This document shows positions 39,401 to 54,400 of a stretch of 64,000 nt of DNA, in pieces. Location: assembly GCA_946699065.1 (NCBI GenBank), contig CAMPDV010000005.1, forward strand, positions 496,001 through 560,000, in the 5' to 3' direction. The notes beneath the pieces are model-generated. The model saw only the letters and a program-made list of their open reading frames with translations, was not told where the DNA came from and did no database searches. The first letter of the stretch is position 1, and every line of letters starts with the position of its first letter. Source of the DNA: Loxodes magnus. Its lineage: Eukaryota > Ciliophora > Karyorelictea > Loxodida > Loxodidae. The position numbers and the translations under genes were made by a program.

Positions 39401-42400
39401 ATGATGAAGTTTCTAGTGATTTCTATCCCTTAGTCAGTTCCAACTCTACTGGTTTCACTCTCTCTTTCTGAATAAAACTCCATGACACTTCTAGTAACTA
39501 TCTTATCTTCGAAATAAGAAATTCTACTCGTATCTTCTTATAAGCTGCTGTCAACACTAACAGCAAAGTCTTTGCTTTCAGAACTGAAGTCACATCTCTT
39601 CAAGGACTTAATGGACCTTATAATCATAATATCGAATGACATTTAGTAGTTGTATCTTTCTAAAGTGAAGGATCTCAATATTGTGTAGGAAATTATAAAT
39701 ATCCTTCATTTTGTTATCTGAGAACAATGAGTTTACTTTTATCGAGTGTATAAAGCGATGATGTACTAACAATAGGAAATGGAACAGCTTTCGAGAGTTT
39801 TGATGATGAATTCAAAGGAGAATTAGTAGGTTTGAGACTATTCGCAAAGACATATTCATAATTAGGAATAACAGAATAAAAAATGGATTGCTGAAGTTTA
39901 CGAACTCCTTGTTGAAATAAGTGTAAAGGAAAATGTTTAGACGATGTAGACATTTAGCTTAATAGATGTACTTGGTACGATCCTCATCTGTTAAAAGATC
40001 ATACATATGCATCAGTTTACGAAAACCATAATTTAACATACATAGGAGGAGATAATTCAGTTTTTCATGGAGATCATTTAACTTAGCCTTTATTAACTTA
40101 TGAATTCTGAACTAACTTGACTTACTAAGAAACTTCTTATGAGCTACTTTAAATATTTAATCCTAATTGTACTTTAAGTTACTCAATACAAGCAACTTTA
40201 ATTACTTTAGAGATAGATAATGAAAACTTTACACTGAGTGCAACGATATTTGATGTTAAAGAAATTGAACATTCAATTTCTATACGGGATGGAAATACAA
40301 ACGATACTTCTTACAGTTTACATTGGTGTATAAGAGAAGACGATAAAGAACCAGTATGTAGAAGTGATACAGTAACAACATAAAAGCCTTGCAATTTGAA
40401 GCATGCAAGTGATAGTTATCTTATATTTGGAACCTCATCGAATCAGTATGATGTAGCCTGAATAAGAGTATATAATTATGATAAGTATTACTATATATGT
40501 AATAATACAAATGAATATAATCCCTATTGGATAAGTCCTGGAAACTGTATCTGTACATTAGGTTACTAAACTGACTTATCTTTAGATAAAGACGAGATAG
40601 TATGTACAAATCAAACTATCGACTCTATTGTAGGTACTTCGAGATTCCCTGTTACTATGTGTGAAGATACTTCTACTATAACTACATATACTCCTCTACT
40701 CATTGATTAAGATAATTCTTAAAAAATATATACTACCGGAGATGATGAAGTTTCTAGTGATTTCTATCCCTTAGTCAGTTCCAACTCTACTGGTTTCACT
40801 CTCTCTTTCTGAATAAAACTCCATGACACTTCTAGTAACTATCTTATCTTCGAAATAAGAAATTCTACTCGTATCTTCTTATAAGCTGCTGTCAACACTA
40901 ACAGCAAAGTCTTTGCTTTCAGAACTGAAGTCACATCTCTTCAAGGACTTAATGGACCTTATAATCATAATATCGAATGACATTTAGTAGTTGTATCTTT
41001 CTAAAGTGAAGGATCTCAATATTGTGTAGGAAATTATAAATATCCTTCATTTTGTTATCTGAGAACAATGAGTTTACTTTTATCGAGTGTATAAAGCGAT
41101 GATGTACTAACAATAGGAAATGGAACAGCTTTCGAGAGTTTTGATGATGAATTCAAAGGAGAATTAGTAGGTTTGAGACTATTCGCAAAGACATATTCAT
41201 AATTAGGAATAACAGAATAAAAAATGGATTGCTGAAGTTTACGAACTCCTTGTTGAAATAAGTGTAAAGGAAAATGTTTAGACGATGTAGACATTTAGCT
41301 TAATAGATGTACTTGGTACGATCCTCATCTGTTAAAAGATCATACATATGCATCAGTTTACGAAAACCATAATTTAACATACATAGGAGGAGATAATTCA
41401 GTTTTTCATGGAGATCATTTAACTTAGCCTTTATTAACTTATGAATTCTGAACTAACTTGACTTACTAAGAAACTTCTTATGAGCTACTTTAAATATTTA
41501 ATCCTAATTGTACTTTAAGTTACTCAATACAAGCAACTTTAATTACTTTAGAGATAGATAATGAAAACTTTACACTGAGTGCAACGATATTTGATGTTAA
41601 AGAAATTGAACATTCAATTTCTATACGGGATGGAAATACAAACGATACTTCTTACAGTTTACATTGGTGTATAAGAGAAGACGATAAAGAACCAGTATGT
41701 AGAAGTGATACAGTAACAACATAAAAGCCTTGCAATTTGAAGCATGCAAGTGATAGTTATCTTATATTTGGAACCTCATCGAATCAGTATGATGTAGCCT
41801 GAATAAGAGTATATAATTATGATAAGTATTACTATATATGTAATAATACAAATGAATATAATCCCTATTGGATAAGTCCTGGAAACTGTATCTGTACATT
41901 AGGTTACTAAACTGACTTATCTTTAGATAAAGACGAGATAGTATGTACAAATCAAACTATCGACTCTATTGTAGGTACTTCGAGATTCCCTGTTACTATG
42001 TGTGAAGATACTTCTACTATAACTACATATACTCCTCTACTCATTGATTAAGATAATTCTTAAAAAATATATACTACCGGAGATGATGAAGTTTCTAGTG
42101 ATTTCTATCCCTTAGTCAGTTCCAACTCTACTGGTTTCACTCTCTCTTTCTGAATAAAACTCCATGACACTTCTAGTAACTATCTTATCTTCGAAATAAG
42201 AAATTCTACTCGTATCTTCTTATAAGCTGCTGTCAACACTAACAGCAAAGTCTTTGCTTTCAGAACTGAAGTCACATCTCTTCAAGGACTTAATGGACCT
42301 TATAATCATAATATCGAATGACATTTAGTAGTTGTATCTTTCTAAAGTGAAGGATCTCAATATTGTGTAGGAAATTATAAATATCCTTCATTTTGTTATC

Positions 42401-45400
42401 TGAGAACAATGAGTTTACTTTTATCGAGTGTATAAAGCGATGATGTACTAACAATAGGAAATGGAACAGCTTTCGAGAGTTTTGATGATGAATTCAAAGG
42501 AGAATTAGTAGGTTTGAGACTATTCGCAAAGACATATTCATAATTAGGAATAACAGAATAAAAAATGGATTGCTGAAGTTTACGAACTCCTTGTTGAAAT
42601 AAGTGTAAAGGAAAATGTTTAGACGATGTAGACATTTAGCTTAATAGATGTACTTGGTACGATCCTCATCTGTTAAAAGATCATACATATGCATCAGTTT
42701 ACGAAAACCATAATTTAACATACATAGGAGGAGATAATTCAGTTTTTCATGGAGATCATTTAACTTAGCCTTTATTAACTTATGAATTCTGAACTAACTT
42801 GACTTACTAAGAAACTTCTTATGAGCTACTTTAAATATTTAATCCTAATTGTACTTTAAGTTACTCAATACAAGCAACTTTAATTACTTTAGAGATAGAT
42901 AATGAAAACTTTACACTGAGTGCAACGATATTTGATGTTAAAGAAATTGAACATTCAATTTCTATACGGGATGGAAATACAAACGATACTTCTTACAGTT
43001 TACATTGGTGTATAAGAGAAGACGATAAAGAACCAGTATGTAGAAGTGATACAGTAACAACATAAAAGCCTTGCAATTTGAAGCATGCAAGTGATAGTTA
43101 TCTTATATTTGGAACCTCATCGAATCAGTATGATGTAGCCTGAATAAGAGTATATAATTATGATAAGTATTACTATATATGTAATAATACAAATGAATAT
43201 AATCCCTATTGGATAAGTCCTGGAAACTGTATCTGTACATTAGGTTACTAAACTGACTTATCTTTAGATAAAGACGAGATAGTATGTACAAATCAAACTA
43301 TCGACTCTATTGTAGGTACTTCGAGATTCCCTGTTACTATGTGTGAAGATACTTCTACTATAACTACATATACTCCTCTACTCATTGATTAAGATAATTC
43401 TTAAAAAATATATACTACCGGAGATGATGAAGTTTCTAGTGATTTCTATCCCTTAGTCAGTTCCAACTCTACTGGTTTCACTCTCTCTTTCTGAATAAAA
43501 CTCCATGACACTTCTAGTAACTATCTTATCTTCGAAATAAGAAATTCTACTCGTATCTTCTTATAAGCTGCTGTCAACACTAACAGCAAAGTCTTTGCTT
43601 TCAGAACTGAAGTCACATCTCTTCAAGGACTTAATGGACCTTATAATCATAATATCGAATGACATTTAGTAGTTGTATCTTTCTAAAGTGAAGGATCTCA
43701 ATATTGTGTAGGAAATTATAAATATCCTTCATTTTGTTATCTGAGAACAATGAGTTTACTTTTATCGAGTGTATAAAGCGATGATGTACTAACAATAGGA
43801 AATGGAACAGCTTTCGAGAGTTTTGATGATGAATTCAAAGGAGAATTAGTAGGTTTGAGACTATTCGCAAAGACATATTCATAATTAGGAATAACAGAAT
43901 AAAAAATGGATTGCTGAAGTTTACGAACTCCTTGTTGAAATAAGTGTAAAGGAAAATGTTTAGACGATGTAGACATTTAGCTTAATAGATGTACTTGGTA
44001 CGATCCTCATCTGTTAAAAGATCATACATATGCATCAGTTTACGAAAACCATAATTTAACATACATAGGAGGAGATAATTCAGTTTTTCATGGAGATCAT
44101 TTAACTTAGCCTTTATTAACTTATGAATTCTGAACTAACTTGACTTACTAAGAAACTTCTTATGAGCTACTTTAAATATTTAATCCTAATTGTACTTTAA
44201 GTTACTCAATACAAGCAACTTTAATTACTTTAGAGATAGATAATGAAAACTTTACACTGAGTGCAACGATATTTGATGTTAAAGAAATTGAACATTCAAT
44301 TTCTATACGGGATGGAAATACAAACGATACTTCTTACAGTTTACATTGGTGTATAAGAGAAGACGATAAAGAACCAGTATGTAGAAGTGATACAGTAACA
44401 ACATAAAAGCCTTGCAATTTGAAGCATGCAAGTGATAGTTATCTTATATTTGGAACCTCATCGAATCAGTATGATGTAGCCTGAATAAGAGTATATAATT
44501 ATGATAAGTATTACTATATATGTAATAATACAAATGAATATAATCCCTATTGGATAAGTCCTGGAAACTGTATCTGTACATTAGGTTACTAAACTGACTT
44601 ATCTTTAGATAAAGACGAGATAGTATGTACAAATCAAACTATCGACTCTATTGTAGGTACTTCGAGATTCCCTGTTACTATGTGTGAAGATACTTCTACT
44701 ATAACTACATATACTCCTCTACTCATTGATTAAGATAATTCTTAAAAAATATATACTACCGGAGATGATGAAGTTTCTAGTGATTTCTATCCCTTAGTCA
44801 GTTCCAACTCTACTGGTTTCACTCTCTCTTTCTGAATAAAACTCCATGACACTTCTAGTAACTATCTTATCTTCGAAATAAGAAATTCTACTCGTATCTT
44901 CTTATAAGCTGCTGTCAACACTAACAGCAAAGTCTTTGCTTTCAGAACTGAAGTCACATCTCTTCAAGGACTTAATGGACCTTATAATCATAATATCGAA
45001 TGACATTTAGTAGTTGTATCTTTCTAAAGTGAAGGATCTCAATATTGTGTAGGAAATTATAAATATCCTTCATTTTGTTATCTGAGAACAATGAGTTTAC
45101 TTTTATCGAGTGTATAAAGCGATGATGTACTAACAATAGGAAATGGAACAGCTTTCGAGAGTTTTGATGATGAATTCAAAGGAGAATTAGTAGGTTTGAG
45201 ACTATTCGCAAAGACATATTCATAATTAGGAATAACAGAATAAAAAATGGATTGCTGAAGTTTACGAACTCCTTGTTGAAATAAGTGTAAAGGAAAATGT
45301 TTAGACGATGTAGACATTTAGCTTAATAGATGTACTTGGTACGATCCTCATCTGTTAAAAGATCATACATATGCATCAGTTTACGAAAACCATAATTTAA

Positions 45401-48400
45401 CATACATAGGAGGAGATAATTCAGTTTTTCATGGAGATCATTTAACTTAGCCTTTATTAACTTATGAATTCTGAACTAACTTGACTTACTAAGAAACTTC
45501 TTATGAGCTACTTTAAATATTTAATCCTAATTGTACTTTAAGTTACTCAATACAAGCAACTTTAATTACTTTAGAGATAGATAATGAAAACTTTACACTG
45601 AGTGCAACGATATTTGATGTTAAAGAAATTGAACATTCAATTTCTATACGGGATGGAAATACAAACGATACTTCTTACAGTTTACATTGGTGTATAAGAG
45701 AAGACGATAAAGAACCAGTATGTAGAAGTGATACAGTAACAACATAAAAGCCTTGCAATTTGAAGCATGCAAGTGATAGTTATCTTATATTTGGAACCTC
45801 ATCGAATCAGTATGATGTAGCCTGAATAAGAGTATATAATTATGATAAGTATTACTATATATGTAATAATACAAATGAATATAATCCCTATTGGATAAGT
45901 CCTGGAAACTGTATCTGTACATTAGGTTACTAAACTGACTTATCTTTAGATAAAGACGAGATAGTATGTACAAATCAAACTATCGACTCTATTGTAGGTA
46001 CTTCGAGATTCCCTGTTACTATGTGTGAAGATACTTCTACTATAACTACATATACTCCTCTACTCATTGATTAAGATAATTCTTAAAAAATATATACTAC
46101 CGGAGATGATGAAGTTTCTAGTGATTTCTATCCCTTAGTCAGTTCCAACTCTACTGGTTTCACTCTCTCTTTCTGAATAAAACTCCATGACACTTCTAGT
46201 AACTATCTTATCTTCGAAATAAGAAATTCTACTCGTATCTTCTTATAAGCTGCTGTCAACACTAACAGCAAAGTCTTTGCTTTCAGAACTGAAGTCACAT
46301 CTCTTCAAGGACTTAATGGACCTTATAATCATAATATCGAATGACATTTAGTAGTTGTATCTTTCTAAAGTGAAGGATCTCAATATTGTGTAGGAAATTA
46401 TAAATATCCTTCATTTTGTTATCTGAGAACAATGAGTTTACTTTTATCGAGTGTATAAAGCGATGATGTACTAACAATAGGAAATGGAACAGCTTTCGAG
46501 AGTTTTGATGATGAATTCAAAGGAGAATTAGTAGGTTTGAGACTATTCGCAAAGACATATTCATAATTAGGAATAACAGAATAAAAAATGGATTGCTGAA
46601 GTTTACGAACTCCTTGTTGAAATAAGTGTAAAGGAAAATGTTTAGACGATGTAGACATTTAGCTTAATAGATGTACTTGGTACGATCCTCATCTGTTAAA
46701 AGATCATACATATGCATCAGTTTACGAAAACCATAATTTAACATACATAGGAGGAGATAATTCAGTTTTTCATGGAGATCATTTAACTTAGCCTTTATTA
46801 ACTTATGAATTCTGAACTAACTTGACTTACTAAGAAACTTCTTATGAGCTACTTTAAATATTTAATCCTAATTGTACTTTAAGTTACTCAATACAAGCAA
46901 CTTTAATTACTTTAGAGATAGATAATGAAAACTTTACACTGAGTGCAACGATATTTGATGTTAAAGAAATTGAACATTCAATTTCTATACGGGATGGAAA
47001 TACAAACGATACTTCTTACAGTTTACATTGGTGTATAAGAGAAGACGATAAAGAACCAGTATGTAGAAGTGATACAGTAACAACATAAAAGCCTTGCAAT
47101 TTGAAGCATGCAAGTGATAGTTATCTTATATTTGGAACCTCATCGAATCAGTATGATGTAGCCTGAATAAGAGTATATAATTATGATAAGTATTACTATA
47201 TATGTAATAATACAAATGAATATAATCCCTATTGGATAAGTCCTGGAAACTGTATCTGTACATTAGGTTACTAAACTGACTTATCTTTAGATAAAGACGA
47301 GATAGTATGTACAAATCAAACTATCGACTCTATTGTAGGTACTTCGAGATTCCCTGTTACTATGTGTGAAGATACTTCTACTATAACTACATATACTCCT
47401 CTACTCATTGATTAAGATAATTCTTAAAAAATATATACTACCGGAGATGATGAAGTTTCTAGTGATTTCTATCCCTTAGTCAGTTCCAACTCTACTGGTT
47501 TCACTCTCTCTTTCTGAATAAAACTCCATGACACTTCTAGTAACTATCTTATCTTCGAAATAAGAAATTCTACTCGTATCTTCTTATAAGCTGCTGTCAA
47601 CACTAACAGCAAAGTCTTTGCTTTCAGAACTGAAGTCACATCTCTTCAAGGACTTAATGGACCTTATAATCATAATATCGAATGACATTTAGTAGTTGTA
47701 TCTTTCTAAAGTGAAGGATCTCAATATTGTGTAGGAAATTATAAATATCCTTCATTTTGTTATCTGAGAACAATGAGTTTACTTTTATCGAGTGTATAAA
47801 GCGATGATGTACTAACAATAGGAAATGGAACAGCTTTCGAGAGTTTTGATGATGAATTCAAAGGAGAATTAGTAGGTTTGAGACTATTCGCAAAGACATA
47901 TTCATAATTAGGAATAACAGAATAAAAAATGGATTGCTGAAGTTTACGAACTCCTTGTTGAAATAAGTGTAAAGGAAAATGTTTAGACGATGTAGACATT
48001 TAGCTTAATAGATGTACTTGGTACGATCCTCATCTGTTAAAAGATCATACATATGCATCAGTTTACGAAAACCATAATTTAACATACATAGGAGGAGATA
48101 ATTCAGTTTTTCATGGAGATCATTTAACTTAGCCTTTATTAACTTATGAATTCTGAACTAACTTGACTTACTAAGAAACTTCTTATGAGCTACTTTAAAT
48201 ATTTAATCCTAATTGTACTTTAAGTTACTCAATACAAGCAACTTTAATTACTTTAGAGATAGATAATGAAAACTTTACACTGAGTGCAACGATATTTGAT
48301 GTTAAAGAAATTGAACATTCAATTTCTATACGGGATGGAAATACAAACGATACTTCTTACAGTTTACATTGGTGTATAAGAGAAGACGATAAAGAACCAG

Positions 48401-51400
48401 TATGTAGAAGTGATACAGTAACAACATAAAAGCCTTGCAATTTGAAGCATGCAAGTGATAGTTATCTTATATTTGGAACCTCATCGAATCAGTATGATGT
48501 AGCCTGAATAAGAGTATATAATTATGATAAGTATTACTATATATGTAATAATACAAATGAATATAATCCCTATTGGATAAGTCCTGGAAACTGTATCTGT
48601 ACATTAGGTTACTAAACTGACTTATCTTTAGATAAAGACGAGATAGTATGTACAAATCAAACTATCGACTCTATTGTAGGTACTTCGAGATTCCCTGTTA
48701 CTATGTGTGAAGATACTTCTACTATAACTACATATACTCCTCTACTCATTGATTAAGATAATTCTTAAAAAATATATACTACCGGAGATGATGAAGTTTC
48801 TAGTGATTTCTATCCCTTAGTCAGTTCCAACTCTACTGGTTTCACTCTCTCTTTCTGAATAAAACTCCATGACACTTCTAGTAACTATCTTATCTTCGAA
48901 ATAAGAAATTCTACTCGTATCTTCTTATAAGCTGCTGTCAACACTAACAGCAAAGTCTTTGCTTTCAGAACTGAAGTCACATCTCTTCAAGGACTTAATG
49001 GACCTTATAATCATAATATCGAATGACATTTAGTAGTTGTATCTTTCTAAAGTGAAGGATCTCAATATTGTGTAGGAAATTATAAATATCCTTCATTTTG
49101 TTATCTGAGAACAATGAGTTTACTTTTATCGAGTGTATAAAGCGATGATGTACTAACAATAGGAAATGGAACAGCTTTCGAGAGTTTTGATGATGAATTC
49201 AAAGGAGAATTAGTAGGTTTGAGACTATTCGCAAAGACATATTCATAATTAGGAATAACAGAATAAAAAATGGATTGCTGAAGTTTACGAACTCCTTGTT
49301 GAAATAAGTGTAAAGGAAAATGTTTAGACGATGTAGACATTTAGCTTAATAGATGTACTTGGTACGATCCTCATCTGTTAAAAGATCATACATATGCATC
49401 AGTTTACGAAAACCATAATTTAACATACATAGGAGGAGATAATTCAGTTTTTCATGGAGATCATTTAACTTAGCCTTTATTAACTTATGAATTCTGAACT
49501 AACTTGACTTACTAAGAAACTTCTTATGAGCTACTTTAAATATTTAATCCTAATTGTACTTTAAGTTACTCAATACAAGCAACTTTAATTACTTTAGAGA
49601 TAGATAATGAAAACTTTACACTGAGTGCAACGATATTTGATGTTAAAGAAATTGAACATTCAATTTCTATACGGGATGGAAATACAAACGATACTTCTTA
49701 CAGTTTACATTGGTGTATAAGAGAAGACGATAAAGAACCAGTATGTAGAAGTGATACAGTAACAACATAAAAGCCTTGCAATTTGAAGCATGCAAGTGAT
49801 AGTTATCTTATATTTGGAACCTCATCGAATCAGTATGATGTAGCCTGAATAAGAGTATATAATTATGATAAGTATTACTATATATGTAATAATACAAATG
49901 AATATAATCCCTATTGGATAAGTCCTGGAAACTGTATCTGTACATTAGGTTACTAAACTGACTTATCTTTAGATAAAGACGAGATAGTATGTACAAATCA
50001 AACTATCGACTCTATTGTAGGTACTTCGAGATTCCCTGTTACTATGTGTGAAGATACTTCTACTATAACTACATATACTCCTCTACTCATTGATTAAGAT
50101 AATTCTTAAAAAATATATACTACCGGAGATGATGAAGTTTCTAGTGATTTCTATCCCTTAGTCAGTTCCAACTCTACTGGTTTCACTCTCTCTTTCTGAA
50201 TAAAACTCCATGACACTTCTAGTAACTATCTTATCTTCGAAATAAGAAATTCTACTCGTATCTTCTTATAAGCTGCTGTCAACACTAACAGCAAAGTCTT
50301 TGCTTTCAGAACTGAAGTCACATCTCTTCAAGGACTTAATGGACCTTATAATCATAATATCGAATGACATTTAGTAGTTGTATCTTTCTAAAGTGAAGGA
50401 TCTCAATATTGTGTAGGAAATTATAAATATCCTTCATTTTGTTATCTGAGAACAATGAGTTTACTTTTATCGAGTGTATAAAGCGATGATGTACTAACAA
50501 TAGGAAATGGAACAGCTTTCGAGAGTTTTGATGATGAATTCAAAGGAGAATTAGTAGGTTTGAGACTATTCGCAAAGACATATTCATAATTAGGAATAAC
50601 AGAATAAAAAATGGATTGCTGAAGTTTACGAACTCCTTGTTGAAATAAGTGTAAAGGAAAATGTTTAGACGATGTAGACATTTAGCTTAATAGATGTACT
50701 TGGTACGTTCCTCACACTATTTAAAATTCAAATTGGCATACTTTTGGTAATGGTTAAGAGTTGATTTTTACGGGATCAAATAATTCCTTATTTCATGGAA
50801 ATCTTTTCATATAGGATTGATTTATTTGTGATTTTTGATTAAATGTTACTTGGACTAATTTTTAATATCGCATTTTTAAGATTACTTATTCTTAGTTACC
50901 AGTTTGCTTCGTTGAACTTTTTTTATTTTAGAAATTCTTTATTTTGAATGTAAATGGCTAGAATTTTTCTACAGCGGTGGAAAATTTTGTTTCATCATTA
51001 AAAGTGCTTAAGTAATCTATAGGATTTTATGACAGAGACATTCAAGACAATTAATATATTTTGCGCTGGTGTATTACAGAAGATTTTAAAGAAGAAAGTT
51101 GCAAGTTGCATTTGTTACAAGGAAAACCTTGTGTTTTAAGGCATTCTGATTCAAGTTAGTTGATTTTTGGCTATGATTTGGTTTAATTTGATTTAGCTTG
51201 GATACGTGTTTTCAATTTTTATCCTGTAAACAGATCGTGCTTATAACCGAATTAATATAACTAATACTGAGGAGCTCCAGGTGATTGTATATGTTCTTTA
51301 GCATTCTAAGATGAACTTATGGCTACTAATCAAATAACTTGCAAAGATTAACCTTATGATAGTTTAGTTCGAACTAATCGCTGAGCTTTAACATTTTGTA

Positions 51401-54400
51401 CAGATCCTATTAAGATCAGTACTTTTACTCCTTTAATAATTAGTTAAAAGAGCAGCGAAAAGACTTATGATTCTTCAATTGATGAAGTGTCTTAAAACTT
51501 TCAAGGACTAATTAGTTCTTTAATTACAGGGTCAACAGATTTTACTCTAACATTCTGAATTAGATTGCAAGATACTGCCTCTAATTACAGTATTTTCTAA
51601 ATTACTAATTCAAGCAGAATTTTCTTAGTCTGTGCTGTAAATACTTATAACAAGGTTTTTGCTTTTAAAACAGAGTAAGGATCAACTTAGATGTTTTAAG
51701 GTCCCTATAATTATAATATGCTATGACATTTTATAACTGTTTCATTTTCTTCATCAGGTTCATAATATTGCTATGCAAATTACTTATATCCTTCTTACTG
51801 CTATTTGAGAGACTTTAACCTAATTTTACAAGATGTATAAGTTGATGATGTTTTAACTATTGGAAAAGGTGACATATGGGAAAATTTTGACGAACAATTT
51901 TAAGGTGAGATAGTAGCTTTACGCTTATTTGCTAAAAATCATTAAGATTTATCTATAAGTACTGCTTTGGTTGATTGCTGGGCTATGAGATCTCCATGTT
52001 GAACTTATTGTGAAGGTTTGTGCTAGAACAATACGGATCCTTAAGAAATTGAGTGCTAAAAGTATGAGCCTCATACTCTGACACCAAGCTTATATTAAAC
52101 TATTGGAGCTGGTGTCTCATTTTCCTATACAGGATTAGATTACAACTACTTTTATGGAGATCATTTATCTTAAAACTATTAAATTCATTAATTCTGAACA
52201 ACTCTTAATCATACTTTAACAGCATATGAATTGTTCAGAATTCAGAACTCTGCTCCTAATTGCCTTTTAACGTTGAAACTTGAGAACTTACAACTTTAAA
52301 TTTCCGTGACTTCTAACTCAGTAAATAATTCCTTTATTATTAATATTTAAGATATTTGGCCTCATTACTTTACTGGCTTAACTATAGAAGGAGAGCATTT
52401 TATTTAAATATATGATCCAATAAAGGGAGATTATGATTATCATCTAAAATGGTGCTTTACTGAAGATGATTAAGAACCTTCATGCTTATTTAAGCATATT
52501 GCAAATTAAGATCCTTGCCGTTTAGAGCATTCTGATTCAAGCTTCATGAAATATGGCTTAGGTACTATCTAATTTGAAATAGCTTGAATTCGAGTTTCAA
52601 ATTTTGATAAGCACTATAATGATTGCGTAGATCAAAATGAATATAATCCAAATTGGGATTTGCCAGGTGACTGTATTTGCTCTCTATCTTTCTAAAGTGA
52701 TCTTTCGCTTGCTACTGATGAAATTATATGTAACTCGAAGCCACTTGGAAGTTTAATTGGAACTTATAGATGGCCAATAACTTATTGCATTAGACCTACT
52801 TTACTACCTTCTCATACTCCTCTAATTATTGATTAAAGATATCCAACAGTATTTGATGTTGGAAATGATGAAAGACAATAAAGTTTTTACACTCTTATTC
52901 ATCCTTACATATCAGGGAATAAAGGCTTTATGTTAAGTTTATGGATCAAAATAAACGATCCTAACATTGATATGCAAATTCTATAGATAAGTGATGGATC
53001 TAGGTACTTTTTATAAATGGCAGTTAATACATGGTAAAAGACATTCTAGTTTAGAACAAAAGTAGGTTCTATTAAGAAATTCTAAGGGCCTTATGATTAT
53101 AATTAAGAATGGAACTTCCTTGTAGTTTCATTTACTTAAAACGAAACTTTATATTGTATTTCGAATTATAGACTACCTTCCTTTTGCTATACAAGAACTC
53201 ATTTTTGGCTTGATCTCACTTCTATAAATGCTAATGATATACTACTAATAGGAAAGTGTGATTGGAATGGATATTCTGAATTTGACGGTAGCCTTATTGC
53301 GCTTAAATTTTTCGCCGAAACTCATTTCACATAAAATTTCGATATTATTAAAATGGACTGTTGGACTACTTAAACACCATGCTGACTGTCTTGTTTCGGC
53401 ATATGCTCATCTTCAACAGATGTGACCTACTTAGATTGCAATTTATGATATCCACATATTTTATAAGATTCTAACTATTCATTGATATCTCCAGTCTTTT
53501 ATTGGGATGGATATGATCCAATATTTAAGGCTGATTTATTTAACTATCCAAAAATTACATATTCCCTATGATTTAAGCATAATTACGCAGATTAGTCAAC
53601 TATTCTTAATATATAAAATCCTGGCTGCTCAGTAGAAATTCTAAGTGTTGCTAATACTTTTAGCTTCAATTTAGTGATTACAGACGCAATCTCTACTAAT
53701 ATCTTAAATTTGACTCTGTTAGACTATACGAATGTTGAAGCTAGACTTGATTTCTATATGAATTAAATTTCGTTTTCCAACTACGAATTGTAATGATGCA
53801 TTACTATGGATTATATCGAGCCAATCTGCTAAAAGTAAACTTTACCAGGTACAGCATGTGGACTAAGACATTTATTAGGAAGTAAAATATAATTTGGACC
53901 TACAAATGGAAATACAAAAGTAGCATGAATATAAATATATAATTATCCATTGTGGCAATACTAATGCGAAGATAGATATCAATATAATCCATACTGAAGC
54001 TAACCAGGAAATTGTATTTGCACTTTAGGATTTTAAATAGAGATAGTAGGAAATTAAATTAGCTGTGTATCTTAGCCTATTCCTGCTCTTTATACAATTC
54101 CTTCAAGATATCCTATTGAATTATGCTAAATTCCAGCTTACTTTGAATCTAATTTAATTTCTTAAAAAGAATATCATACCTTTACAACTTTATCAAGCTC
54201 TGATGATCTTTAAGAAAATTTTTACATCAATATAAGATCTAATTTAATAACTAGTTCAGTTACCTTCAGCTTATGGATGGAAATTTTAGACAATACATAA
54301 GATATGATAGTTCTTTAGATTGCTAGTCCCTCAAGGATTTTTATACAGGTTACTATAAATAACTGGCAAAAAGTATTGATTATTTCATCAGACAGTAATC

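Noticed and set aside
33026..50681. Short minus-strand open frames recurring in array B (for example 33707-33895 and 34341-34580) as small repeated genes
   Set aside because: They lie antisense to a conserved plus-strand frame, repeat only because the DNA repeats, and have no family resemblance. They appear only when standard stops are assumed.
33685..50706. CRISPR array or satellite DNA
   Set aside because: The period is 1341 bp and fully coding, with no short repeat-spacer structure; copies encode intact modules in frame.
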